A stretch of 64,000 nucleotides of DNA, taken from Desulfobacteraceae bacterium. Its GTDB lineage: Bacteria > Desulfobacterota > Desulfobacteria > Desulfobacterales > Desulfosalsimonadaceae. The position numbers and the translations under genes are program-made. The stretch covers positions 57,129 to 121,128 of the forward strand of contig JAABSH010000005.1 in the NCBI GenBank assembly GCA_011390465.1, given 5' to 3'. Under the pieces are notes generated by a model. That model had not been told where the DNA came from and did not search any database. It worked only from the letters and a program-made list of their open reading frames with translations. Below are positions 1 to 13,212 of this stretch, piece by piece (the first letter of the stretch is position 1; every line of letters starts with the position of its first letter).

Positions 1-2530
1 TGGTGACAGCCATTAAAAACCCAAACAGGATCAAAGGTTTAAACGTTGACAGCCCTAAGACGGAAAAACCGCAAATCAGGGCAAGGGAGGTAAAAATTAT
101 GGCTTTGCCGGACACCTGAAGGGTCTTTTGGATGGCCGCATCCACACTCAATGCCTGTTTCCGGAAGTATCGGAAGGTATTTAGAAAATGAATGGTATCA
201 TCTACCCCGATGCCGATGGTGATGGCTGCGATAATAGAGGTGGCAACGTCCAGATGAATCCCAGACCAGCCCATAATGCCGAAATTGATGATCACCGCAA
301 CGGTCATGGGAATGAGCGACAGCAATGCCGCGCGAATGTCTCTCAGCAGCATCAGCACCACCCCAAAAATCACCAGCAGGGTCAGCACCAAGCTCTGCAC
401 CTGGCCGTAGACAATATAATCCACGCTTTTGATCAGCATCAGGGGATATCCGGTAATTTTAAAATCATATTCCCCCGGCAGAGTGGCGCTCAGATACGCG
501 GATATCTGCTTTTTGATATGTTTCAGACCGGCGGTGCCCAGAAGCCCGTCACCGTTCTGACCCAGGCGGGTCATGACATTGCAGGTCTGGAAATCCGGAT
601 CAATATAAGCCTCAAACCGGTCCACCCGGCCGTCGGAATTTTCATCTGTATCTGAATAAATTTCAAAATAATCCATGATCGTGGCATTGCTTGACGGGAC
701 TCTGAAAAACCCCGGGTCGTCATTGTTCATGGCCATGTGCATGGTTTTAATAAAATCCGGAAACGCATCCGTGCGGCCGATGCACAGATCCCGGTTTGCA
801 TCACATTCCACCCACTTGCGGAAATCAGAAATGGTCTGCAGGTATCTGGCGTCTTTTGCACCGTCAATTTCATTGGAATCAATCAGCACATTAAATCCCC
901 ACCGGCCCCCGAATTTTTCCTCAATGTATTTGGCGCTGGTGCGGATATAATTGTTTTCCTTAAAATAATACAGCAGTTCGGTTTCCACTTTAAGCCGAAA
1001 CAATCCGGCAACCGACACCACAATCAGGAGCATGACCACGGCCAGCACCTTTTTATAATGATAAATCGCAGCAGTTGTCATCCATTGAATCAACCGGTCA
1101 ATCAGCGGGGAATCCACCCCGGTTTTTCTGAGCACCCGGTGGTTGGTCTGGTGATGGGGCATCAGGGCAAGTCCCGCGGGAATCACGGACGCTGAAATAA
1201 AAACGGCAAAGGCAATGCCCAGGGCGGAAAAAATTCCCCATTCGCGAATAGCGGAAAGCTCATGGGTGGCCAGGGTCAAAAACGCCACAAACGTCGTCAG
1301 TCCGGTAAGCAGAACGGTTACGGAAATATGACTCATGGCATACTGAAGACCCGGGATTTTTCCTTTTTGACTGACCAGATGATATTCCGCGTAATACTGA
1401 TTCAGGATGTGAATGGCATAGGAACTGCCCACCGCAATCATCAGAATGGGAATGGAAATGCCCACAGTGGTGATTTTCACCCCCAGATGCCCCATGAGCC
1501 CGAGAATCCAGACGGTTGCCATGGAAAGGGTCAGAAAGGGCAGCAGGACCCCGCGCAGGGACTTAAAGTTCAGAAAGAAAATAATCACCGCCACCAGCAT
1601 GACCAGGGGCACCAGCCGCATCAGGTCTTTCTGCATATAATCATTAATCCAGATCAGCACCACGGGCTCTCCCTGGGGCACAATCTCCAGCCCGTCATTA
1701 AAACTGACAATGTCCAGGATTTCTCTGGCAATGGGATCAGAGCTGGAAATATCATGAAACCGGACAATGATGCCCAGATCCGTTATATTGCCGGCCGCAT
1801 CCGTTGCGAAAATGCCTTTTTCAAACACTGGATTGCGCTTTAAATTACGTAAGAATGCGTCAAAATCCGCATCTGTTTTCGGCAGCAGCCGACGGCCCGC
1901 ATCATCAGTGGGGATCAGGGAGATGGTTTCCAGCATATCGTCTTTGCCCACAATATCTTTCATGGTAAAAGGCGACAGAATCTCATTGATCATTTCCCGG
2001 GATTTCAATTCATTGGACGCCTGCACCAATGCCAGCAGCTCGCGCTTTTCCCCGGGTGCCAGCGGCCTGTCCAGTGAGGCGACGGTCTTCATTTTTCGGG
2101 AAATCAGGCGGGAAAATCCAATATCGGTTTTAAAGGCAGCCGCCACCTGCCTGCCGGTGATCTCTGATCGGCCAAGCAGTGCTTCCAGCCGGTGCATTCT
2201 TTCTTTTTCAAGGGCGGGATGATAATTTTCAAATTCTTCAATATCCAGGACCAGGTGATCTATTTTCTGAAACACCCCAGGCGTAAACAGATGTTCCTGG
2301 TCTGCTTCATCCGCGGTCACGGATAAAATGATAAACGCGTCACATCCCCCGTAAATTTCCTTGACCTGATCATAATATTTGTATTCAGGATCAGATTTCG
2401 GCAGCAGGGTGGAGATGGTGGTGTCAAATCCGAGCTTTGCCATGCCGGATGCCAGCACGATGGTAATCACGGCAAAAACCGCAAGCACTGTTTTAGGCCA
2501 TTTTAAAACCCACCCGATGTACCGATTCAT
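1..2530 (-). CDS. RND/MMPL-family exporter (3' end outside window)
   Basis: The reading frame opens at an ATG at 2530 and runs off the left edge after 843 codons, so the C-terminus is missing and the ORF track omits it. It starts MNRYIGWVLKWPKTVLAVFA and has the two-fold RND/MMPL plan: a TM helix, a large periplasmic loop, a five-to-six helix bundle (VGSSYAIHILNQYYAEY), a second loop, and a second bundle (GIGVDDTIHFLNTFR). Residues about 629-640 (DENSDGRVDRFE) fit a 12-residue EF-hand calcium loop in the second periplasmic loop. It is a close paralogue of the divergent gene at 2847. Family members export lipids, hopanoids or hydrophobic drugs; the substrate here is unknown. No membrane-fusion or TolC partner is visible. 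Confidence 0.9.
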   Translation of the reverse strand, partial: MNRYIGWVLKWPKTVLAVFAVITIVLASGMAKLGFDTTISTLLPKSDPEYKYYDQVKEIYGGCDAFIILSVTADEADQEHLFTPGVFQKIDHLVLDIEEFENYHPALEKERMHRLEALLGRSEITGRQVAAAFKTDIGFSRLISRKMKTVASLDRPLAPGEKRELLALVQASNELKSREMINEILSPFTMKDIVGKDDMLETISLIPTDDAGRRLLPKTDADFDAFLRNLKRNPVFEKGIFATDAAGNITDLGIIVRFHDISSSDPIAREILDIVSFNDGLEIVPQGEPVVLIWINDYMQKDLMRLVPLVMLVAVIIFFLNFKSLRGVLLPFLTLSMATVWILGLMGHLGVKITTVGISIPILMIAVGSSYAIHILNQYYAEYHLVSQKGKIPGLQYAMSHISVTVLLTGLTTFVAFLTLATHELSAIREWGIFSALGIAFAVFISASVIPAGLALMPHHQTNHRVLRKTGVDSPLIDRLIQWMTTAAIYHYKKVLAVVMLLIVVSVAGLFRLKVETELLYYFKENNYIRTSAKYIEEKFGGRWGFNVLIDSNEIDGAKDARYLQTISDFRKWVECDANRDLCIGRTDAFPDFIKTMHMAMNNDDPGFFRVPSSNATIMDYFEIYSDTDENSDGRVDRFEAYIDPDFQTCNVMTRLGQNGDGLLGTAGLKHIKKQISAYLSATLPGEYDFKITGYPLMLIKSVDYIVYGQVQSLVLTLLVIFGVVLMLLRDIRAALLSLIPMTVAVIINFGIMGWSGIHLDVATSIIAAITIGIGVDDTIHFLNTFRYFRKQALSVDAAIQKTLQVSGKAIIFTSLALICGFSVLGLSTFKPLILFGFLMAVT

Positions 2531-2598
2531 TGTTGTCTCCCTGTTGACTGATTATTTTTTCGAAATTTTTATTGGCGATGCTGTTTTGATATTTTTTT

Positions 2599-2616
2599 TG
2601 ACTGATACGTCAGTCA
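2599..2616. promoter_or_regulatory. Palindromic operator candidate, copy 1
   Basis: TGACTGATACGTCAGTCA is an 18-bp inverted repeat with perfect 7-bp arms (TGACTGA/TCAGTCA) around a 4-bp centre. The length, symmetry and position about 70 bp upstream of the minus-strand exporter start suit a TetR-family operator. No TetR gene is adjacent, so the regulator would act from elsewhere. This is inferred from symmetry and from the second copy. Confidence 0.65.
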
Positions 2617-2690
2617 TCCTTCTGGTAAAAAAAAATTTACGGCATTGCTTTTAAAATCAATACATATATAATTATAAAAATTAAAACTTA

Positions 2691-2714
2691 GCATGACTGA
2701 TATGTCAGTCATGC
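2691..2714. promoter_or_regulatory. Palindromic operator candidate, copy 2
   Basis: This is a 24-bp inverted repeat with perfect 10-bp arms (GCATGACTGA / TCAGTCATGC) around TATG. Its inner 18 bp differ from copy 1 at one central base only (TATG against TACG). It lies about 130 bp upstream of the plus-strand exporter. The two copies suggest that one TetR-type repressor controls both exporters. Confidence 0.7.
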
Positions 2715-2846
2715 TTAAAAAATCATAAAAAAACAGAAATTGCAAGAAAAAATTTACCAGAAAAATTTAACGGCCGGTTAACAGTATATTGCACCGGCCC
2801 TTGCTTCCAACCATGGATTTTCAACCACTGCGGACTGTCGACAATA

Positions 2847-5441
2847 ATGAATAATTATCTGAAGATTATTTTAAAACGCCCTTTGATCCCGATTCTTCTC
2901 CTGTTTGCCATCACGGTATATCTTGCCCTGGGAATTCTGAAAATCCAGTTTGACAGCTCCATTGAATCGTTCATGCCAAAGCATGATCCTGAATATATTG
3001 AATATTCCGCAGCCAAGGAACTTTACGGAGACAACGACCGGTTTGCCCAGATTTCCATTGCCCATAAAAACCTGTGGCATCCGGACACCCTGGCCATGAT
3101 CAACCGGCTGATCATCGATATTGAAGAATACAAGGATATTGATAAAAAAACCGAAACCCTCCGGCTTTCCACCTTTGATGCCGCTGCAAGCCGCCAGGCC
3201 CTGGGGTTTAGTGATCTCCTTGAATATTACCGTGAAGATCCCGCCTTTGTCCGCTTTCTCGAGCGAGCCGTTCCCGAGCGCATTCAAAACAAAAAACGCC
3301 TCCACCCGCCCCAGATGTCAAAAATCAGAAAAATTATACTCGCGGACCGGGAACTTAAAGAAACGGAAATCGTCGACACCCTTCTTACCCCTTTCACGGC
3401 AGAGGATATCAGCGGCGCTGACGACACCCTGGAAACCTATGACCTGCTGGAAACCGACAGCTGCGGGGAGCGCATAATTCCGAAAACGCAAGCGGAAATC
3501 ACCGCTTTCCGGGACCGGCTCACCAAAAACCCGGCCTATGAAAATCGCCTCTATGCGGTCTCTGATGCATCCGGCCATATCACGGATTTCGCGGTGCTGA
3601 TTAAATTCAAAGGCACCCTGCCCCGGGAAGTGATCATCAGCACCCTCATCAAAATCATCGACACCTATCCGGAGCTGGAAATATACATATCCGGCGTGCC
3701 GTATGTGGCAAAAAATTTTAATGACTACATTAAAAAAGATCTTTTTAAAAACGTCCCCCTGATCCTGCTGGTGGTCACTTTTATCTTTTATCTGAATTTC
3801 AGATCCCTGCGCGGGGTATTGCTGCCCCTTTTCACCCTGAGTATGGCGGAAATCTGGACCATCGGCCTCATGGGACATCTGGGATATAAAATCACCTCCA
3901 TCGGCATCACCCTGCCGCCGCTGCTGATTTCCGTGGGCAGCTCCTACGCCATTCATGTGCTGAACCAGTATTACGCGGATTTCAATCAGATTGATCCGAA
4001 AAAAAAGCGCGCCGGCATCAAAGACGCCATGACCCATATTTCAGTGACCGTGTTTCTGGCGGGATTTACCACGTTTGCGGCGTTTATGACCCTGGTTACC
4101 AACCATGTGTCCGCGATTCAGGAATGGGCGGTTTTTTCCGCCACCGGTATCCTGTTTACGGTTTTCATTTCCATCACCCTGATCCCCTGCGCCCTGGTGC
4201 TGCTTCCCCACACCTATCCGAAAAATCTGTTAAAAAAATATGATGCCCGAAAAATCACCTGGGTGGAAAAACTGCTCGTGGTCACGGCCCGGGCCGCTGT
4301 CCACCATTACAAAATCATTTACGCAATAGTGGCGGTAATTCTGGTGGTGGCCATTGCCGGGGCCCTGCGGCTGAAAGTGGACACGGATATTCTGCATTAT
4401 TTTAAAAATGAGGACCCGGTCAGGGTAAACGTGCGGACCGCGGGCGATAAATTCGGCGGCGGCTGGGGATTTTCCGTGATCATTGATTCCGGTGAGCCGG
4501 ACGGCGTGAAATCCCCGGAGTTCTTAAACACAGTTGAATCCATCCGGAACTGGCTGACCGCGCCGGAAAACGCGGATCTGAATATCGGCCGGACCGATGC
4601 GTTTTCCGATTTTATCAAGCGCATGCACATGGCCATGAACAATGATGATCCCGCGTATTTCAGAATTCCGGAAAACCGGATGAATATCATGGATTACCTG
4701 GAAATCTATTCCGGAGCGGATGATAATTCCGACGGCCGGTTTGATGAATTTGAACCGTTTGTGGACTATGATTTTCAGAAAAACAACATCCTGGTGCGAC
4801 TGAGCCACAAAACCGCCGACCGGATCGGCACATCAAAAATCAAACAGATTCTCGCCAAAATCGAGGCCCACCTGAACGCCACCCTGCCGGATCAATACAC
4901 TTATGCCATCACCGGCTATCCGGCCATAGAAGTGCAGCTGGCCCATTATGTGGTCACAGGCCAGCTCACCGGGCTGGTGCTGTCGCTGGGCATTGTGGCC
5001 CTGGTGATTATGCTGCTTTTCAAAAAAATCAGCGCCGGCCCTCTGGCCCTCATTGACATGGGGGTGACCATTATCATCAATTTCGGCATCATGGGGTGGT
5101 TCGGCATCAGTCTGGACATGGTCACCTCCGTGATTGCCTCCATCACCATCGGCATCGGCGTGGACGATACCATTCATTTTCTCAATACTTACCGGCACAA
5201 TAAAAGCAAGGACATCAGCATCACCAAAGCCATTGAGCAGACCCTGTTCGTGGCGGGCAAAGCCATTGTGTTCACATCTCTGGCACTCACCGGCGGATTT
5301 CTGGTACTGGTCACTTCGAGTTTTCAGCCGATTATTCTGTTCGGCATTCTGATTGCGCTCACCATGGTCAACACCACCATTGGTTCGATTCTGCTGGTGC
5401 CGGCCGCCATCCAGATGACGGGCATTGAGCTGGATCGGTAG
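2847..5441 (+). CDS. RND/MMPL-family exporter
   Basis: This is an 864-residue inner-membrane protein with an N-terminal TM helix (residues ~9-30), a periplasmic loop, a first helix bundle (~300-450, with VGSSYAIHVLNQYYADF), a second loop (~510-690) and a second bundle (~700-860, with SITIGIGVDDTIHFLNTYR). It matches the divergent gene at 1-2530 domain for domain and motif for motif. Residues 625-636, DDNSDGRFDEFE, fit an EF-hand calcium loop. The family uses proton motive force to move hydrophobic substrates or lipids out of the inner membrane. Substrate unknown. Upstream palindromes suggest control by a TetR-type repressor shared with the paralogue. Confidence 0.93.
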   Translation: MNNYLKIILKRPLIPILLLFAITVYLALGILKIQFDSSIESFMPKHDPEYIEYSAAKELYGDNDRFAQISIAHKNLWHPDTLAMINRLIIDIEEYKDIDKKTETLRLSTFDAAASRQALGFSDLLEYYREDPAFVRFLERAVPERIQNKKRLHPPQMSKIRKIILADRELKETEIVDTLLTPFTAEDISGADDTLETYDLLETDSCGERIIPKTQAEITAFRDRLTKNPAYENRLYAVSDASGHITDFAVLIKFKGTLPREVIISTLIKIIDTYPELEIYISGVPYVAKNFNDYIKKDLFKNVPLILLVVTFIFYLNFRSLRGVLLPLFTLSMAEIWTIGLMGHLGYKITSIGITLPPLLISVGSSYAIHVLNQYYADFNQIDPKKKRAGIKDAMTHISVTVFLAGFTTFAAFMTLVTNHVSAIQEWAVFSATGILFTVFISITLIPCALVLLPHTYPKNLLKKYDARKITWVEKLLVVTARAAVHHYKIIYAIVAVILVVAIAGALRLKVDTDILHYFKNEDPVRVNVRTAGDKFGGGWGFSVIIDSGEPDGVKSPEFLNTVESIRNWLTAPENADLNIGRTDAFSDFIKRMHMAMNNDDPAYFRIPENRMNIMDYLEIYSGADDNSDGRFDEFEPFVDYDFQKNNILVRLSHKTADRIGTSKIKQILAKIEAHLNATLPDQYTYAITGYPAIEVQLAHYVVTGQLTGLVLSLGIVALVIMLLFKKISAGPLALIDMGVTIIINFGIMGWFGISLDMVTSVIASITIGIGVDDTIHFLNTYRHNKSKDISITKAIEQTLFVAGKAIVFTSLALTGGFLVLVTSSFQPIILFGILIALTMVNTTIGSILLVPAAIQMTGIELDR

Positions 5442-5451
5442 GAAGGGATTA

Positions 5452-5555
5452 GAAACCAGAATACAGAAGTCAGAAGTCAGGAGACAAAAAAAACTGACTA
5501 AGCCGAAGGCGAAATCATCATTCTGACTCCTGTCTTCTGTCTTCTGTCTTCTGAT
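5452..5555. repeat. Short-unit intergenic repeat with inverted arms
   Basis: Between the exporter stop and the convergent YkgJ-type gene, copies of cagaagtcag-like units face complementary tgtcttctg units (three in a row near 5530-5552). The arms could fold into an imperfect long hairpin and might end transcription from both sides. No coding potential is seen. Confidence 0.5.
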
Positions 5556-5556
5556 C

Positions 5557-6213
5557 TTATCTTCTTTGCACCTTCACCCCAAACTGTCGGGAAATCACCT
5601 CCGCAAGGGGCCGGCCAAACAAAAAATCCATGATATCCGGTGACAGCCCGCCTTTTTCAGCCGCCACCTGGCGCAAATGGAAATCATAGTTGATGATTTC
5701 ATTCAGCGCATCCGCGGCTGCCGGATCATCCGCAATCCGCGCCTGCACCAGCTTTTCCGCCCGATCGAGTGCGCATTTTTCTTCATGGGCCTGCACCAGC
5801 TCCGCCAGCCAGCCGACCTTTTCCAGCAGGACGTATCTGGACAGGCGGGTGCGGGCATACATGCCTTCAATGGGATTTGTATTCCAGCATTCCAGAATCC
5901 GGCACTCCACCGGCCGGTGCAGGTAAATGTCGCAGGATTGATCGGTTTCATTAAAATACATACAGATGGCCGCATCCGGCAGGCTCCTGATTTTAACGAT
6001 TTCCGCAGAAAGCCGGATCAGGCCGCCTTTGATATTGTCCCGGGCCAGCTCTCCCTTGCGGAGGGTATACAGTGATGCCAAAGGAATTTTCCCCTGGTCA
6101 ACCAACTCCCTGTCTTCCAGATGCAGGGCCGGCCCGCCCTTGCGGCAGCAAGCCCCGCAGCGCTGGCAGGATGAAATTGGGAGATCTTCAGGTTTTATCA
6201 TTTCGGGGCCCAT
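5557..6213 (-). CDS. YkgJ-family cysteine-cluster protein
   Basis: This 218-residue soluble protein has the N-terminal CQRCGACC motif (residues ~17-24) and later cysteines in CMYFNETDQSC and VECRILEC. That is the pattern of the YkgJ/UPF0153 family, thought to bind zinc or an iron-sulfur cluster. The C-terminal half has no recognised domain. It stands alone, convergent with the exporter on its left; a minus-strand promoter would lie in 6214-6575. Exact function unknown. Confidence 0.8.
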   Translation of the reverse strand: MGPEMIKPEDLPISSCQRCGACCRKGGPALHLEDRELVDQGKIPLASLYTLRKGELARDNIKGGLIRLSAEIVKIRSLPDAAICMYFNETDQSCDIYLHRPVECRILECWNTNPIEGMYARTRLSRYVLLEKVGWLAELVQAHEEKCALDRAEKLVQARIADDPAAADALNEIINYDFHLRQVAAEKGGLSPDIMDFLFGRPLAEVISRQFGVKVQRR

Positions 6214-6506
6214 AAAAAATTATCCTTTTCTGATTAACCATTTCCTTCAATCGGTTACCCGGGCTTGTAGGGATGCCGTAAGGGATTAAGTTTGCCTTCA
6301 CGGGCACAGGACAAAAACTTTGAGGCAGATACAACATGACAGCCGATTGCCAATCATCAAGGAGTTTCTATCTTTCGAAGAACTTGACACAGGTGGCCTC
6401 CCTTGCTAAAAAAATCAAGGGATTATTACATGCTAACAGCTATTTTTTCAAGTTATCGGTGAAAAAATCTGTGAAAAAAAAGTTCGGCGACTGATAATAT
6501 CATTCA
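6214..6506. other. Intergenic region, no gene seen
   Basis: The region between the YkgJ-type gene and the HicBA promoter carries no supported ORF, tRNA or clear hairpin. Its base composition falls toward AT on the right, where the hicBA promoter begins. Confidence 0.5.
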
Positions 6507-6535
6507 TTCTCAAAACTCGATTAATCTGATATAAT
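6507..6535 (+). promoter_or_regulatory. Sigma-70-like promoter for hicBA
   Basis: TTCTCA, a 17-bp spacer and a consensus TATAAT lie 40 bp upstream of the HicB start. The -10 is perfect and the -35 matches 4 of 6. A GGAG ribosome-binding site follows at 6564-6567. Confidence 0.6.
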
Positions 6536-6575
6536 ATTTTTTGAAATAAACAATCTAAATTTTGGAGCGTAAAAG

Positions 6576-6800
6576 ATGAGGCAATTTAAAATAGTTGTCG
6601 AAAAACATCCTGATACCTATGTCGCTTATCCCTTGGGATTAAAAGGGGTGGTTATCGGGCAAGGCGACTCTTATGAATCTGCCTTGGATGATGTAAAATC
6701 AGCCATCAAATTCCATATCGATACTTTCGGGTTTAATGAAATCGATTCCGATCCACCAGTTATTGAGGCATTCATTGCCGAGGCTGGAGTGGCCGTTTAA
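6576..6800 (+). CDS. hicB: HicB-family antitoxin
   Basis: This 74-residue protein has the HicB partial RNase-H-like fold: FKIVVEKHPDTYVAYPLGLKGVVIGQGDSYESALDDVKSAI. It pairs with the HicA-type gene that starts at its stop codon (TAATG, one-base overlap), so the two are translationally coupled. It would bind and inhibit HicA and may repress the operon. It is short and lacks the C-terminal DNA-binding domain of longer HicB proteins. The antitoxin gene comes first, the reverse of the usual hicAB order. Confidence 0.85.
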   Translation: MRQFKIVVEKHPDTYVAYPLGLKGVVIGQGDSYESALDDVKSAIKFHIDTFGFNEIDSDPPVIEAFIAEAGVAV

Positions 6801-7036
6801 TGCCGAAATTCCCAGCAGACGCCCCCGTTAAAAAAGTCATCAGCACTTTGGAACAACTTGGTTTTCGATTGGTTCGTGAGGGGAATCACATCGCTATGTT
6901 AAAGGAAAATCCTGATGGAACCCGTACACCGCTCACAATTCCGAATCATCCAGTTTTGAAAAAGTCGACTTTACGAACAATTCTTACTCAGTCCAAAATT
7001 AAAAGAGACGATTTCTTAACTATCTATTATGCTTGA
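6800..7036 (+). CDS. hicA: HicA-family mRNA interferase toxin
   Basis: This 78-residue protein has the HicA/YcfA dsRBD-like fold: a helix with KVISTLEQLGF, the EGNHIAML strand carrying the catalytic histidine, TIPNHPVLKKSTLRTIL and a final helix. HicA toxins cleave mRNA when freed from HicB. Lengths of 58-80 residues are normal. It is translationally coupled to hicB. Both genes are AT-richer than their neighbours, which fits a transferred cassette. Confidence 0.87.
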   Translation: MPKFPADAPVKKVISTLEQLGFRLVREGNHIAMLKENPDGTRTPLTIPNHPVLKKSTLRTILTQSKIKRDDFLTIYYA

Positions 7037-7130
7037 TAAATATTGAAAATTAGTTCACCGAACCAGGGCACTCAGCAGACCACAAAAAGCTGCGGCTGCT
7101 GATGCCCGCCGTTTATATAATCAAATAAAG

Positions 7131-7520
7131 ATGGAAATCACATTAACCACCCCGGCCCTGCTTTTCCCAGCTATCTCCCTGCTCCTGGTGGCCTACACCA
7201 ACCGTTTCAACACCATTGGCGGGCGCATCCGGACCTTGCATGCCCAGTACAAACAACATCCGGAGCATGTTTTGGCAGACCAGATCGACAGTTTGCGCAA
7301 ACGGGTAAAAATCATCAAAAACATGCAGGCATTTGGCGTGGCCAGCCTTTTCCTGTGCGTGCTGTGCATTTTTGTCCTGTTTGCGGGGCATCTGATTTTC
7401 GGAAAAATCCTGTTCAGCGCAAGCCTTATCCTGATGATGATTTCACTGGGGTTGTCCTTTTGGGAAATATTGCTCTCCTCGCACGCCCTTAATATTGAGC
7501 TGAGTGATATGCAGAAATAA
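7131..7520 (+). CDS. DUF2721-type small membrane protein
   Basis: This 129-residue protein has an N-terminal hydrophobic segment (LLFPAISLLLVAYTNRF), a conserved basic stretch with RIRTLHAQYK, and two further TM helices at about residues 66-87 and 92-112. The order matches DUF2721. Function unknown for the family. It is the last plus-strand gene before the convergent PFOR gene; the structured element at 7525 starts four bases after its stop. Confidence 0.75.
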   Translation: MEITLTTPALLFPAISLLLVAYTNRFNTIGGRIRTLHAQYKQHPEHVLADQIDSLRKRVKIIKNMQAFGVASLFLCVLCIFVLFAGHLIFGKILFSASLILMMISLGLSFWEILLSSHALNIELSDMQK

Positions 7521-7524
7521 AAAA

Positions 7525-7629
7525 AAGCGTTCACAGGGCACCGCATCTGCTTTGTTACCGGGCAATTGAAGTACAACGAGTACGTCTTCGTGCCCGGCGC
7601 CTCGCATCTGCAGCACCCTGCAAACGCTT
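7525..7629 (-). repeat. Structured intergenic element with T-tract (REP/MITE-like or RNA)
   Basis: This ~105-bp element is bounded by AAGCGTT/AACGCTT, with a CAGGG/CCCTG stem two mismatches inside, two direct copies of GCATCTGC, and a nested hairpin CCGGGCA (7558-7564) / TGCCCGG (7591-7597) whose loop contains GTAC/GTAC. Read on the minus strand it ends in a run of T, as an intrinsic terminator would. It lies between the convergent DUF2721 and PFOR genes. Structure is seen; the repeat nature and role are inferred. Confidence 0.6.
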
Positions 7630-7688
7630 CCAGGTCAATGGGTTAAGAAAATCTGAATATTTCAACCCCGTGAGCGGATACAAAAAAA

Positions 7689-7718
7689 GGAGGCCGGCGG
7701 AACCATCCGCCGGCCTCC
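7689..7718. terminator. Bidirectional intrinsic terminator
   Basis: A 13-bp GC-rich stem (GGAGGCCGGCGGA / TCCGCCGGCCTCC) with a 4-base loop is flanked by A7 on the left and T6 on the right. It sits between convergent genes and should stop both PFOR (minus) and DUF2721 (plus) transcripts. Confidence 0.92.
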
Positions 7719-7765
7719 TTTTTTATTTTTTATGATCTTCTGGTGATTTTTACGGCATCACCAAA

Positions 7766-11666
<3,901 letters not shown>

Positions 11667-13193
11667 CTATTTCACCCGGTACAAGAGATCAATATACTTT
11701 TCCATCATCTCCGAAACCAGGCCCCGGAAGGGAATGGTGGCGGCCATGCCGTATACCGGGGCCATGGCGCCTTTTTCCTCGGGATAGGCTTTGACAAACC
11801 CCACCGCGGTTTTCAAATCTTCAATAAACCGCCGGGCCGCCCCGCCCCGGGTATGGGCCAGGGTCACGCAGATATGGACGCAGGCCGGCTGGTGCAGCCC
11901 GTTCAGGCTCCACCCCTTCCGTCCCATCTGGTCCATAACCTGGTAAATGTTTAATTCATCAGATGCAAAGGCAATCACCCACAGGGGATCCCCCAGGATT
12001 TTCAGTTCGGGGATTTCCTGGATACCGGCTTTGACGGCAGCCGCGGTTTCAAGAATTTTCCGGGTGGCGTCCAGGTATCCTTTTTCTCCAATGGACACCA
12101 TGGCGGCCCAGCAGGCCGCGCTCAGGGCGCCGGGCCGGCTGCCGGCAAAGGTGGGGGAAAAATACAGCCCGCCGGGCCAGTCCGTGATGGTGAAATACTG
12201 ATACCGCCGCAAATCCGTGCCGCGATAGAGAATCACGGACGTGCCCTTGGCCGCGTATCCATACTTATGGGTGTCCGCGGAAATGGAAGTGACGCCGGGC
12301 AGGCGGAAATCAAAAGGCGGCACATCATGGCCCAGCTTTTCCGCCCAGGGAAGCACAAAGCCCCCCAGACAGGCATCTGTATGAAACCCGATCTTTTTTT
12401 TCCGGGCCAGCTCAGACAGGTCTTCAATGGGGTCCATTACCCCGTGGGGGAAACAGGGCGCGGAACCCGCCATCACAATGGTATTTCGGGTGATGGCTTT
12501 TTTCGCGGCCCTTACATCGGCCCGGAAATCCGGTCCCACCGGAATATGGATGATCTTGATGTTGAAATACTGGGCTGCCTTATCAAAGGCCGCATGAGCA
12601 GTCCGGGGCACGATCATCTCCGGGGCGGTGATGTTTTTTTCCTGCCTGGCCCGGTCCCGGTAGGTTTTCATGGCCAGCAGAATGCTTTCCGTGCCGCCGG
12701 ATGACACCACGCCGCAAATATTGTCATCGGTTTTATTCGTCCCGAACTTGGCGCCGAGCATGGCTGCGGTCATTGAAACAATTTCAGACTCGAACTTGGC
12801 CGCGCTCGGCCAGATATCCGCATGCAAGGGGTTGCTCTGGGAATTATAGGAGTATATTTTATTCAAAAAATCAATGTGGGCCGGGTCTCCGTGATAAACA
12901 GCGCCGGAAACATGCCCGGTTTTCCACTTTTCCGTTTCTTTTGCGTGAATATCCTCCATAACGGCCAACAGATCATCTCTGGACAGCCCCGCTTCCGGCA
13001 ATCTTGAAAAGCGCTGCACCGTGTCATCATAGGGCTTTACAGAACTTTCCAGCTCCGCCATCATGGTGTCCAGTTCCTTTTCAATGGCGGTTTTCACAAA
13101 CGGAATGTCTTTTACGGCATTAAAGATCCGGGCAGCCACTTTTTTGGGCAGACGGGAAAAATATTTATCCATTATAATCTGAATATCCAACAA
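11667..13193 (-). CDS. Sphingosine-1-phosphate-lyase-like PLP-dependent enzyme
   Basis: This ~508-residue group II PLP decarboxylase-fold protein has [19 protein letters not shown] and [20 protein letters not shown], as in sphingosine-1-phosphate lyase and its bacterial homologues. [20 protein letters not shown] (residue ~300) holds the PLP-binding lysine. Glutamate or tyrosine decarboxylase is the main alternative, but the N-terminal motifs favour the lyase branch. The start is uncertain: a GGAGG lies just before two TTG codons at 13193/13190, while the first ATG is at 13172. It follows the FGGY kinase by 20 bases, so the two likely form an operon. Phospho-substrate cleavage is a guess from family and partner. 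Confidence 0.8.
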   Translation of the reverse strand: MLDIQIIMDKYFSRLPKKVAARIFNAVKDIPFVKTAIEKELDTMMAELESSVKPYDDTVQRFSRLPEAGLSRDDLLAVMEDIHAKETEKWKTGHVSGAVYHGDPAHIDFLNKIYSYNSQSNPLHADIWPSAAKFESEIVSMTAAMLGAKFGTNKTDDNICGVVSSGGTESILLAMKTYRDRARQEKNITAPEMIVPRTAHAAFDKAAQYFNIKIIHIPVGPDFRADVRAAKKAITRNTIVMAGSAPCFPHGVMDPIEDLSELARKKKIGFHTDACLGGFVLPWAEKLGHDVPPFDFRLPGVTSISADTHKYGYAAKGTSVILYRGTDLRRYQYFTITDWPGGLYFSPTFAGSRPGALSAACWAAMVSIGEKGYLDATRKILETAAAVKAGIQEIPELKILGDPLWVIAFASDELNIYQVMDQMGRKGWSLNGLHQPACVHICVTLAHTRGGAARRFIEDLKTAVGFVKAYPEEKGAMAPVYGMAATIPFRGLVSEMMEKYIDLLYRVK

Positions 13194-13212
13194 TGCCTCC
13201 AGGCGGTTGATT

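Larger units (their letters stand above)
2531..2846. promoter_or_regulatory. Divergent intergenic region between two RND exporters
   Basis: This 316-bp, strongly AT-rich region separates the start codons of two divergent exporter paralogues. It holds two related palindromes (annotated separately), about 95 bp apart centre to centre, and runs of A and T between them. No coding region of any length is supported; the 2379..2654 ORF is a shadow. Both promoters must lie here. I did not settle on a single -35/-10 pair for either side. Confidence 0.6.

Noticed and set aside
188-2222. Plus-strand ORFs at 188, 675, 737, 1262, 1446 and 1767
   Set aside because: They lie antisense to the exporter frame open on the minus strand across 1-2530; their His/Gln/Pro-rich composition is typical of shadows.
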